Under the pieces are notes generated by a model that was given only the letters and a program-made list of their open reading frames with translations, was not told the DNA's origin and made no database searches. The translations under genes and the position numbers were made by a program. DNA of 64,000 nucleotides from Deltaproteobacteria bacterium (GTDB lineage Bacteria; Myxococcota_A; Polyangia; Polyangiales; Ga0077539), in the NCBI GenBank assembly GCA_016704445.1, contig JADJAE010000016.1, positions 62,001 through 126,000 on the forward strand. The letters run 5' to 3'. Within the stretch, counting starts at the first letter, position 1. Every line of letters starts with the position of its first letter. Shown here one piece after another: positions 27,227 to 34,619 of the stretch.

Positions 27227-28735
27227 GTGAGCCTGGGGACTTCGTTTCTCAATGTCTTCGATACGCCGGCTTCGGATGATGATCCCGACGACAGGAAGCT
27301 CCGCGAGGCGGTCGGCCCGCTCAATGACACTTCTGCGCCCCGCGTCATCTGGATCGCGCGTGTCGTGAGGTTGCGCCAGCCCTTCGACATCCCTCGATCG
27401 GTGACCCTGTCCTTCGCCCCCGGTGCACGGCTGGTCATCGAGAACTCCTTCGTCATCCGCGGATTCCTCGACGCCGGATTGGAGACGCGCTTCGAGCTCG
27501 TCGGCGACGGTGTAGTCGAGCTCCTCGGCCCGCTGGACGAGATCGTCGCCGACTGGTGGCTTCCCAGCAACGGGCGCAACTCCGTAGAACATGCGCTCCA
27601 CGCGTTGTGGACACGGTACGCCTACGCTGACGCTCGCCCCGACGAGGGTATCCTCCCCGCCCCCATCCGGCTCGACGGCCCCTACGCGCTCACCCGTACG
27701 CTGCGCCTTCTGCCTCCGGCCGAGATCATCGGGCGCGTCGATGTCGTCTTCCGTGGTCAGCACGGCCGCTCGCTCGACCCGCCGACCTTCGTCCCTGGTG
27801 CGCTGACGGGCGACCTCGCGGCGCTCGTATCCGTCGAGCGCGGCGTCGTCCTGCTGATGGAGCACGTCGCGTTCGATCTCGGCGCCAGCGGGAAGGAGCG
27901 GGCGCACCGGGTCGCGACCTGCCTCTCCCTCGAAGGGCAGTTCCATGGGAGCCGCATCGAGGCGTGCTCGTTCGCGTTCGACGACATGGCCATCCAGGCC
28001 AATCCCATCGGCCAGGCCGCGCGCGAGCTCCTCGCGGGGACGGCCCAGGCGCTGGGCCTCGGTGTGGTGGCCGGTCTCCTCCTCGCGGGGGCGGAGGCGA
28101 TCCAGCGCGCCCAGGGCAGGGCGGCCCGGCTGGCGTTGAGCCGCTGCGTCTTCAGCGGCACGCGCGACACGGCGCGCGCGATACAGGTCGACCTCGGCGC
28201 GCCCACGTCGCTCACGGTGCGCGACTGCCAGTTCACTGGAACCTACGCCCACGCGATCTCGATGCTCGGCGGCGAGCTGGATGTGACCGCGTGCAGCTTC
28301 TCCAACGACGCGCCTCCCGCGCCGACGCCGTTCGAGCGTGCCGACATCCTGACCCGCGCCCTCGACAGCGGGCTCGACGTCGATCGGAACATCCCCCTCG
28401 CGAACACCCACCTGACGGTCACCCACTGCGTGTCGACGAGCCCGACCTTCCTCGTGTTGGACCAGGCCTTCCCCTACGCGGAGACGATCCTCGGCGGGGC
28501 GGTGCTCACCAATGTGCGCCACACGCCAGCCACGACCAACGGGGTGTCGCTTCGCCTGGGCTTCGGCGCTCCTCCGCGGGCGTTGATGCTCCAGGGCTGT
28601 CGCTTCGGGGGTACGGTGGTCTGCGACCCCAGCTCCGTGAACTACGCGGTGGTCGACCTGGGCACGCGCTTCGTCGGCGCGGCCGGCTTCCGCAACTGCA
28701 CCCCGGTCACGCTCGCGACCGAATGCCGGGCCTGA
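27227..28735 (+). CDS. Beta-helix (pectate-lyase-fold-like) protein
   Basis: 502 residues from a GTG at 27227, nine bases after the previous stop. The N-terminal module repeats the plan of the two upstream genes (FAPGARLVIENSFVIRG, then EIVADWWLPSNGRNSVEHAL), followed by coil repeats such as SLEGQFHGSRIEACSFAFDD, LTVRDCQFTGTYAHAI, LDVTACSFSND and LMLQGCRFGGTVVC. A hydrophobic Ala/Leu segment (about 255-285) interrupts the helix and may be a loop or trimer contact. No signal peptide and no known active site. Last gene of the island; a strong hairpin follows at 28748. Confidence 0.7.
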   Translation: MSLGTSFLNVFDTPASDDDPDDRKLREAVGPLNDTSAPRVIWIARVVRLRQPFDIPRSVTLSFAPGARLVIENSFVIRGFLDAGLETRFELVGDGVVELLGPLDEIVADWWLPSNGRNSVEHALHALWTRYAYADARPDEGILPAPIRLDGPYALTRTLRLLPPAEIIGRVDVVFRGQHGRSLDPPTFVPGALTGDLAALVSVERGVVLLMEHVAFDLGASGKERAHRVATCLSLEGQFHGSRIEACSFAFDDMAIQANPIGQAARELLAGTAQALGLGVVAGLLLAGAEAIQRAQGRAARLALSRCVFSGTRDTARAIQVDLGAPTSLTVRDCQFTGTYAHAISMLGGELDVTACSFSNDAPPAPTPFERADILTRALDSGLDVDRNIPLANTHLTVTHCVSTSPTFLVLDQAFPYAETILGGAVLTNVRHTPATTNGVSLRLGFGAPPRALMLQGCRFGGTVVCDPSSVNYAVVDLGTRFVGAAGFRNCTPVTLATECRA

Positions 28736-28747
28736 TCCTGCGCCCGA

Positions 28748-28787
28748 GGGCCATACGCTGAGCCCCCGGGGGCTCGACGTATGGCCC
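28748..28787 (+). terminator. Forty-base near-perfect hairpin after the island
   Basis: GGGCCATACG, two bases, GAGCCCCC is followed directly by GGGGGCTC, two bases, CGTATGGCCC. The stem therefore has 18 paired bases per arm with a two-base internal mismatch and essentially no loop. No T-run follows. It lies 13 bp after the last beta-helix stop, so it probably ends transcription of the island. Its right arm also forms part of the direct repeat shared with 18081-18105. Confidence 0.6.
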
Positions 28788-28792
28788 CCCGG
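28768..28792 (+). repeat. Right copy of the imperfect 25-bp direct repeat bounding the island
   Basis: Matches 18081-18105 at 21 of 25 positions with the identical core GACGTATGGCC. It overlaps the right arm of the hairpin at 28748-28787. Confidence 0.4.
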
Positions 28793-28808
28793 TGGGTGAA
28801 GCCCGCCG

Positions 28809-29147
28809 TTGCGGAGTATCGTCGGCGCTCTGTCACTCCCTGCGCTCATCGCCCTCTGCGCCGTGCTCTCGGCGATGTTCACCGCGGGCGACGCGATCAC
28901 CACCCTCGCGGTGCCCGGGCACTGGTACGCGTGGTTCGCTCGCTTCAACATCTTCCTCGCGGGGCTCCGCGGCGCGTGCTGGTTCTTCTTCGACGCCGCG
29001 CAGCGGGGCCGCAGGCTCGCTCGCTGGGAGCGCGCCGTGAAGCCGCTCAGCGAGGGACCAGCGTCGGCCGCAGCAGCCGAGCGGGACCGCCCGGCGAGAG
29101 CTGACCCGCGGCGTTGTCGCCCCAGCACCACAACATCGTCTCCGTGA
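28809..29147 (+). CDS. Possible small hydrophobic protein
   Basis: A 112-codon frame starting TTG at 28809 (alternative GTG at 28863). The first 60 residues are hydrophobic (LPALIALCAVLSAMFTAGDA, then FNIFLAGLRGACWFFFDAA), consistent with two membrane helices. The C-terminal 30 residues overlap the end of the convergent RCC1-repeat gene by 101 bp and look like shadow sequence. No family recognised. The rest of 28736-29046 holds only the hairpin described above. Confidence 0.35.
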   Translation: MRSIVGALSLPALIALCAVLSAMFTAGDAITTLAVPGHWYAWFARFNIFLAGLRGACWFFFDAAQRGRRLARWERAVKPLSEGPASAAAAERDRPARADPRRCRPSTTTSSP

Positions 29148-30336
29148 TGATCCCGCACGCGCCCCTCGGGCCCGCGGCCAGCGCCTCGGGCTGGCTGCGC
29201 GAGAACTCCGTGATGCGCTGGGGGACGGGGTTGTCGACGCCGGTTCCGTCGCCGAGCTGGCCCAGCTCGTTGGCGCCTACGCAGGAGACCGCGTCGCTCC
29301 CCAGCGCGCCGCAGGTGAACCCGTCGCCCGACACCAGGGAGGTGAACTCTCGCCACACGGCGATCGCGACGGGCGTCGTACGCACCGCCATCGCGCCGTC
29401 ACCGAGGGCCCCGCGGCCCCCATCGCCCCAACCAAAGGTCGAGCCGTCCGCCGCGCGTGCGAGCGTGTGGGCGTGGCCGACCGCGAGCAGCCGCAGCGCG
29501 CCCGCGCCCGTCACCGGACCCGGCGTCGCGCGGTCGGCGGTGGTGCCGTCGCCGAGCTGCCCCCGGTCGTTGGCGCCCCACGCGTGCACCGCTCCCGAGG
29601 CGGTCTCCGCGGTAGTGAACGCGCCGCCCGCGAGCACCCGCCGATAGGCTCCGGCGACCGCGACGAAGCCCGCCCGGTCGGTGGTGCTCCCGTCGCCGAG
29701 CTGCCCGTGGTCGTTGGCGCCCGAGCAGCGCACCGCCTCGCCGCTTCGCGCGCAGGTGTGCTCGGCGCCTGCGCTCACCTGCTCGACGCCACCGAGGCCC
29801 GCCGGGCTCACCGGCGTCGCCCGGTCGTTGGTGCTCCCGTCGCCGAGCTGCCCGCGGTCGTTGGCGCCCCAGCAGCGCAGGCCGCCCCCGCGGAGCAGCG
29901 CGCACGCGTGGCGCCTGCCCGCGACCATCGAGGACACCCCGCCGAGGCCGCGCACCCGTACCGGACCCGTGACGGGCGCGGTGGTGCCGACGCCGAGCTG
30001 CCCCCGGTCGTTGGCGCCCCAGCACCAGACCGAGTCGTCGGAGCGCACCACGCAGGAGAAATCGCCGCCGAGCGCGACGGACCTCAGCGTGCCCATCGGG
30101 GTCTCGGGGATGTCCTCGGGGATGTCCTCGGTGGCGTCGACGAGCTCAGGGCGATCGGACGGCCCGGCGTCGCGCTCCATCGGGACATCCCTCGGGGGCA
30201 CCAGCGGCGCATCGATCACCTCCGGCGCATCGAGCGTCGCCGCGTCGCCGCGGAGGGAGATCCCGTCGGCGCCGAGGACCACGTCCCAGCGGCAGCCGCA
30301 GAGGGCGGCGAGCGTGATCAGCGCGCGTCGACGCAT
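29047..30336 (-). CDS. RCC1-repeat (beta-propeller) lipoprotein
   Basis: 429 residues from the ATG at 30336. The signal MRRRALITLAALCGC ends in a lipobox (Cys15), followed by an Asp/Pro-rich linker. Seven RCC1-type repeats follow, with the recurring core CWGANDRGQLGDGTT (variants WGANDRGQLGVG, SGANDHGQLGDG, VGANELGQLGDG) and HACAL or HTCA turns. RCC1 propellers bind proteins or chromatin in eukaryotes; bacterial exported forms are probably binding proteins. It overlaps the preceding gene of the operon by 19 bp, so it is probably expressed with the ECF sigma factor. Confidence 0.85.
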   Translation of the reverse strand: MRRRALITLAALCGCRWDVVLGADGISLRGDAATLDAPEVIDAPLVPPRDVPMERDAGPSDRPELVDATEDIPEDIPETPMGTLRSVALGGDFSCVVRSDDSVWCWGANDRGQLGVGTTAPVTGPVRVRGLGGVSSMVAGRRHACALLRGGGLRCWGANDRGQLGDGSTNDRATPVSPAGLGGVEQVSAGAEHTCARSGEAVRCSGANDHGQLGDGSTTDRAGFVAVAGAYRRVLAGGAFTTAETASGAVHAWGANDRGQLGDGTTADRATPGPVTGAGALRLLAVGHAHTLARAADGSTFGWGDGGRGALGDGAMAVRTTPVAIAVWREFTSLVSGDGFTCGALGSDAVSCVGANELGQLGDGTGVDNPVPQRITEFSRSQPEALAAGPRGACGIITETMLWCWGDNAAGQLSPGGPARLLRPTLVPR

Positions 30337-30968
30337 GTCCGCCTGACCCTCGCGGCCTGAGGCGACGTGGGGTGCCGCGCGATGAATACAGCCGCCGCCC
30401 GCCGCGCCTCGTCGGCCCGACCCGACGCGCAGAGCACCTGCACCGCCAGCGCCTCTCGCTCCTCCGAGAGGTGCCCTCGGGGGAAGGCCCGCGCGTGCCC
30501 CCGCAGCGCAGCCTGCGCCGCGGCCGGATCGTTGGCGGCCAGGGCGGTCTGAGCGCGCTCGATCCAGCGGAGCTCGGCGGGCAGGTCGTCGCGCTCCTCG
30601 CGCGGGGCGACCGCTACCGGGACCGTCGGCGGCGGAGCTGGTGCTTCGATCACCGACGGCGAGGGCGATGGCGCGGCGATCACCGGGAGCGCGGTGGGAG
30701 CGACCGGCGTCACGAGCGCTGGCACCGGCCGGGGCAGCGGGGCGGGGGCGACCGGGGAGGGAGCGCGCGTCGCCCACCAGGCCAGCGCGAGGAGGGTGAT
30801 CCCGAGGCCTGCCCATGCCATCCAGGCGGGTTGGGGAGCGAGGGAGGGCGACGAGGCGACGCGGAGGTCGACCCGCTCCCTCACCCGAAGCGCCATCTCG
30901 GGCGGCGGGTCGTGGCTCGACGAGAGCGACGCGAGGAGCGCGCGGGTCTCCGGGGAGAGGTCGTTCAT
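30318..30968 (-). CDS. Probable membrane-anchored anti-sigma factor
   Basis: 216 residues. The N-terminus (MNDLSPETRALLASLSSSHD) is short and helical, as in zinc-free anti-sigma proteins. A single transmembrane segment (about 49-66, MAWAGLGITLLALAWWA) follows, then a Pro/Ala/Val-rich periplasmic linker and a helical, TPR-like C-terminal region (AAQAALRGHARAFPRGHLSE, ARRAAAVFIARHPTSPQ). The start overlaps the stop of the ECF sigma gene (ATGA). Position, topology and size support an anti-sigma role; no conserved anti-sigma motif is visible, so this stays inference. Confidence 0.65.
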   Translation of the reverse strand: MNDLSPETRALLASLSSSHDPPPEMALRVRERVDLRVASSPSLAPQPAWMAWAGLGITLLALAWWATRAPSPVAPAPLPRPVPALVTPVAPTALPVIAAPSPSPSVIEAPAPPPTVPVAVAPREERDDLPAELRWIERAQTALAANDPAAAQAALRGHARAFPRGHLSEEREALAVQVLCASGRADEARRAAAVFIARHPTSPQAARVRRTCVDAR

Positions 30969-31555
30969 GGGCCTTGCATCCTGGTGCTGCGGTAGCGCTG
31001 CGCGGCGGCCTCGAACTCGGCGCGGGCCACGCGCAGCCGCGAGTAGACGGTGTTGAGCGGCGCGCCCACGGCGAGCGCGATCTCGGGCGAGGACATCTGC
31101 TCCAGCTCGGCGAGCATGAACACCACCCTGCGCTCCTCGGGGAGCTCGTCGAGCAGCGCGTCGAGCACCCGAGCTCCCTGGGCGCGCTCGGTCAGGCTCT
31201 CCGGGGAAGGGGCGGTGGAGGCGACGGCGTCGACCTCGTCGCTGCGGTCGCGCGGCTCCTTGCGGCGGCGCCATCGCCGGTGGTCGCTGGCGGTGCGCAT
31301 CGTGATGCCGAACAGCCAGGTGCGCATCGAAGAGCGCCCCTCGAATTCCCTCAGCCGGCGGTGCACCACGACCCAGACCTCCTGCGCGGCGTCCTCGACG
31401 TGGGACTCTGCCACCCCGAGCCGCCGCAGGTTGCGCCACACGAAGGGGAAGTGCTCACGGTAGACCGCGTCGAAGTCCGCCGCGCCGGGCGTCGTCAAGG
31501 GGAGCGCGGTCTCCATCGTGGGGGAGGAGTGGCCGGCGGCGTCGCGATCCGTCAC
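30965..31555 (-). CDS. ECF-family RNA polymerase sigma factor
   Basis: 196 residues if started at the GTG at 31555, which overlaps the upstream stop (GTGA); the ATG at 31516 would give 183. Region 2 is ADFDAVYREHFPFVWRNLRR with EDAAQEVWVVVHRRL and TWLFGITMRTASDHRR. Region 4 is LDELPEERRVVFMLAELEQM followed by a helix-turn-helix (SSPEIALAVGAPLNTVYSRL). Expected to recruit RNA polymerase to a regulon probably including its own operon of surface proteins. It is translationally coupled to the putative anti-sigma factor. Confidence 0.88.
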   Translation of the reverse strand: MTDRDAAGHSSPTMETALPLTTPGAADFDAVYREHFPFVWRNLRRLGVAESHVEDAAQEVWVVVHRRLREFEGRSSMRTWLFGITMRTASDHRRWRRRKEPRDRSDEVDAVASTAPSPESLTERAQGARVLDALLDELPEERRVVFMLAELEQMSSPEIALAVGAPLNTVYSRLRVARAEFEAAAQRYRSTRMQGP

Positions 31556-32521
31556 GGCCAGCGCATTTCGACGCCGAGGCTCGTCCAGAGGGCGAGCGGG
31601 GCGACCTCCCCGGCCACCCCGACGCCCTCCACCACGAAGCGGGGGCGGGTGAGGTTGGCGAGGGCCTCGACGCGGGCGATCACCGCGAACCTCCCGCGCC
31701 CCGGTCCCACCCGGAAGCGCGGCTCCACCGCCGGCCGCCGCCCAGGGCCACGCCGCGACGTCGTTGCGCTGGAGGCCGAAGGCCGTCGCCCACATGACGC
31801 CGCCCGTCGCCGCGGCGCAGAGCCCGATCGAGACCATCGGGCGCGCCCGCATGGCGCAGGCGCGGGCGGTGAGCGTCGTCGCGAGGACGTCCGCCCCGGT
31901 GCCTTCGCGCGCTCCGGAGAGCGTGGTGGGGAGCTGCTGCGCGAGGGCGAGCTCGACCCGCAGCGCGCCGAGCTCGAAGGCGCCGCGGAGACCGAGGGCG
32001 ATCGCCGCCCCGGCGAAGGCGATGGGGTCGACGGCCACGTCGAGGCCGAGGGCGAGCTGGCGTCGAGGGGACGACGGGGGAGGGGGAGGCACCACAGGAC
32101 GGGGGAGCGCCGACTCGGGGTCGTCGAGCTGCACCACCGACTCGGGGAGCGTCGGGTGGTCGGCCGCGGGCGGCGCGTCGGGGAGCGCGTCGGAGGCGAG
32201 CGCGAGCACCACCGCGGTGGCGTCGGCGATGAGCGCGCAGGTGCGCCCCTCCAGCGAGCGCTCTCCGACGTCGCCATGGACCTCCGTGCGAAGCCGCACC
32301 CGCCAGCGACCGCGAGGGGCGGGCGTCACCGTCGCCGTCGCGCGCAGCCCCGACGCGGCGCGGGTGAGGTTGGGCCGCAGCCGGGCGACGCGCGCCACCA
32401 CCTCGTCGCGAGAGGGGCACGAGGGCGGCGCCGACCAGACGAGGGCGAGCGCGTCCTGGGCCAGCGCCGCGCGCGGGAGGAGGCAGAGCGTGAGCGCGAT
32501 GACAACACCCGATGTCCGCAC
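31552..32521 (-). pseudogene. Exported protein upstream of the ECF sigma gene, one frameshift near 31730
   Basis: Starts with GTG at 32521 and a signal peptide (SGVVIALTLCLLPRAALAQD). The first 90 residues (APPSCPSRDEVVARVARLRP, then ATVTPAPRGRWRVRLRTEVH) resemble an N-terminal domain common in myxobacterial exported proteins. The later part is barrel-like strands. The frame breaks at GGCGGTGG around 31730: removing one G restores VEPRFRVGPGRGRFAVIARV and VGVAGEVAPLALWTSLGVEM with the stop at 31552. Either a real mutation or a base-calling error. It is first in the sigma operon, with stop and start coupled. Confidence 0.6.
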
Positions 32522-32598
32522 GAGCCCGCAGCGTACCGGGTGTCGCCCCGCCCCGTGGGGTGATTCTCGTGACGGAGCGCTCCTCCACCCTTCGCCGG

Positions 32599-34581
32599 TC
32601 AGGGCACCCGCACCGACAGCGAATACGCCGCCGTCCCCTGAAGCTCTCTGTCGCTCGACAGCTCCAGCGGAACCCGCTGACCCGCCGCCAGCGCGACCTC
32701 CACCCTCACCTCGCTGCTCCCGCTCGGCGCCAGCTCGCACACCGGCTCTCCGCAGCGCGCGCCCACCGACAGCGCCCTGAAGCCCCGCAGCTCGAAGCCG
32801 TATCGCCCCGCCACTGGGGCGACGAACTCCATCGCCGTCGCGCGCTGTGTCCGCCCGGTGTAGCACCCGGGTCCGCCGCCGATGGCGTGGGCGACCCCTT
32901 CTACCCGGTACGTCCCTGCCACCGCAGGAGGCGCCCAGGTCGGCGACCTGCCGCTCAGCCCGCAGGCCCTCGGCGTCGTCGTCGGCTCGCAGCGCCGTCG
33001 GCTGGTCCCGGCCTGCGATGCGCAGGTCAGTCCCGCAGCGCAGGACACCGACGGGTCGTCGCAGAGCGCCCCCAGCGCCACCGCGGTCGTCGCCCGCACC
33101 GCGGCCTCGACGGTCGCGCTGCGCTGCTCGCTCGTGTCGATGGCCGCGACCCTCACCCGCGTCATCGAGGGCGTCACCCGGAGGTCTCTACCGATGCCCG
33201 CGGGGCGATAGATCAACGGGTCGTTGGACACCTCCAGCGAGGTCGAGAAGGGCACCATCGAGGGCCACTCCTGCTGAAACACCGGGGCCACCAGCGGCGC
33301 GCTCGCGAGCACCGCGCCGCCCTCGTCGAGCAGCTCGATCGAGAGCCGAGAGAGAGCCCGGTCCGCGCCGAGGCCCGCCACCGCCAGTCGCAGCGAGCCC
33401 GCCGCGTCGTCGCGCCAGGCGCGCAGCTCCGTCACCTCGATGGCCCTCGAGCGACGGCACACGCCTCGCGCTCCGTCGCCCGTCGTCACGCAGCGCAGGC
33501 CCACGTCGCAGCGGCTCGTCAGCGCCGCGCTCTCGCAGCCTTCGCCCTCCGAGGGTGGCGCCCAGCGCTCGACGCTCGCCTCGACGCCGCCCTCCCACTC
33601 CGGTCGCGTTCCGTCATAGAAACGGAACACCCCCCGCGCCGCGCCGCGAGGCACCGCGTTGGCGACGCCGGAGAGGGTTCCGTCGGGGCTCACGGTGGCC
33701 TGCCCGAGCCAGGCGCTCGTGGTCAGCGTCGCCCCGCTCGCGTCGAGCCAGCGACCCATGAGCGAGCCCGAGCGTCCTCCCACCGAGGGGTCGCCCACCA
33801 GGGCGCGGCCTTCGTAGACAGCCCGTCCCCCAGGGCCCTCGGAGAGCACCCGGAGGCTGGTGAGGGTCGGCGCCCTCGACGCGACGGTCAGGCACTCGAA
33901 GCGCTCGGCGTCGCAGGGGTCGACGGAGCAGGCCTCGCGCTCGCCCGCGCACACGGCCGGGGTTTCGGGGTCGAACTCGCACGCGAGGTCGGCGATGCGC
34001 TCGGCGCGGAGGGCGTAGCGACAGGCGGTCCCCACCGGGCAGCCGTCGAGGGTGACGCCGATGGACTCGCCTCGCTGCACCTGCACGTCGATGGAGTGCG
34101 AGCCCGACGCGTGGGGGCCGTGAACGTCGGGGAAGCCGGTGCACCCCGCGACGGCGTCGCAGCCCCGGCGCAGGTCGAGCGACCAGAGTTCCTCGCCCGC
34201 CGCGGTGAAGCGCCAGCGCCCGCCGCGAGGGGCCGTGAAGCGCACCCGGGCGTCGGCGCGGTTCTGCCAGGGCTCGACGAGGCAGCTCGGGCGCGAGCTG
34301 TCCTGCGTGGGGCGCAGGTCGGCGAGGGCGTAGGCGTCGGCCGCGCCGGGCACGGCGTTGGCGGGCGCAGCGAGCTCGGTCAGGCCCGCGCAGGCGGCAG
34401 CCGGGGGAAGGGCCGAGGGGGCGGGGCACGCCGCGCCGTCGGGGGTGGTGACGGGGGATGCCGCGTCGGTGGCGGAGCCCGCGTCGGGGGCGGTGCCTGG
34501 CGACGCGCTGATCGAAGAGCCGCAGCCCGAGAGGGCGAGGACGAGGGCGAGGGACGAAGCAGGGTGGGGAAGGAAGGGCAT
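32599..34581 (-). CDS. Large exported lipoprotein of unknown function
   Basis: 660 residues from the ATG at 34581, chosen because MPFLPHPASSLALVLALSGC is then a lipoprotein signal (lipobox LSGC, Cys20). An Asp/Ala/Ser-rich linker follows. The body has two similar regions (about 50-180 and 540-660) with RVRFTAPRGGRWRFTAAGEE and MEFVAPVAGRYGFELRGF, the pre-peptidase C-terminal-like strand pattern, and paired cysteines between. Probably a surface-exposed binding protein. It sits 38 bp after the next lipoprotein gene in the same minus-strand operon. Confidence 0.7.
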   Translation of the reverse strand: MPFLPHPASSLALVLALSGCGSSISASPGTAPDAGSATDAASPVTTPDGAACPAPSALPPAAACAGLTELAAPANAVPGAADAYALADLRPTQDSSRPSCLVEPWQNRADARVRFTAPRGGRWRFTAAGEELWSLDLRRGCDAVAGCTGFPDVHGPHASGSHSIDVQVQRGESIGVTLDGCPVGTACRYALRAERIADLACEFDPETPAVCAGEREACSVDPCDAERFECLTVASRAPTLTSLRVLSEGPGGRAVYEGRALVGDPSVGGRSGSLMGRWLDASGATLTTSAWLGQATVSPDGTLSGVANAVPRGAARGVFRFYDGTRPEWEGGVEASVERWAPPSEGEGCESAALTSRCDVGLRCVTTGDGARGVCRRSRAIEVTELRAWRDDAAGSLRLAVAGLGADRALSRLSIELLDEGGAVLASAPLVAPVFQQEWPSMVPFSTSLEVSNDPLIYRPAGIGRDLRVTPSMTRVRVAAIDTSEQRSATVEAAVRATTAVALGALCDDPSVSCAAGLTCASQAGTSRRRCEPTTTPRACGLSGRSPTWAPPAVAGTYRVEGVAHAIGGGPGCYTGRTQRATAMEFVAPVAGRYGFELRGFRALSVGARCGEPVCELAPSGSSEVRVEVALAAGQRVPLELSSDRELQGTAAYSLSVRVP

Positions 34582-34619
34582 GGCTTGGGGGATTGGGTGG
34601 ACTGAGGGAGGCCGATCCG

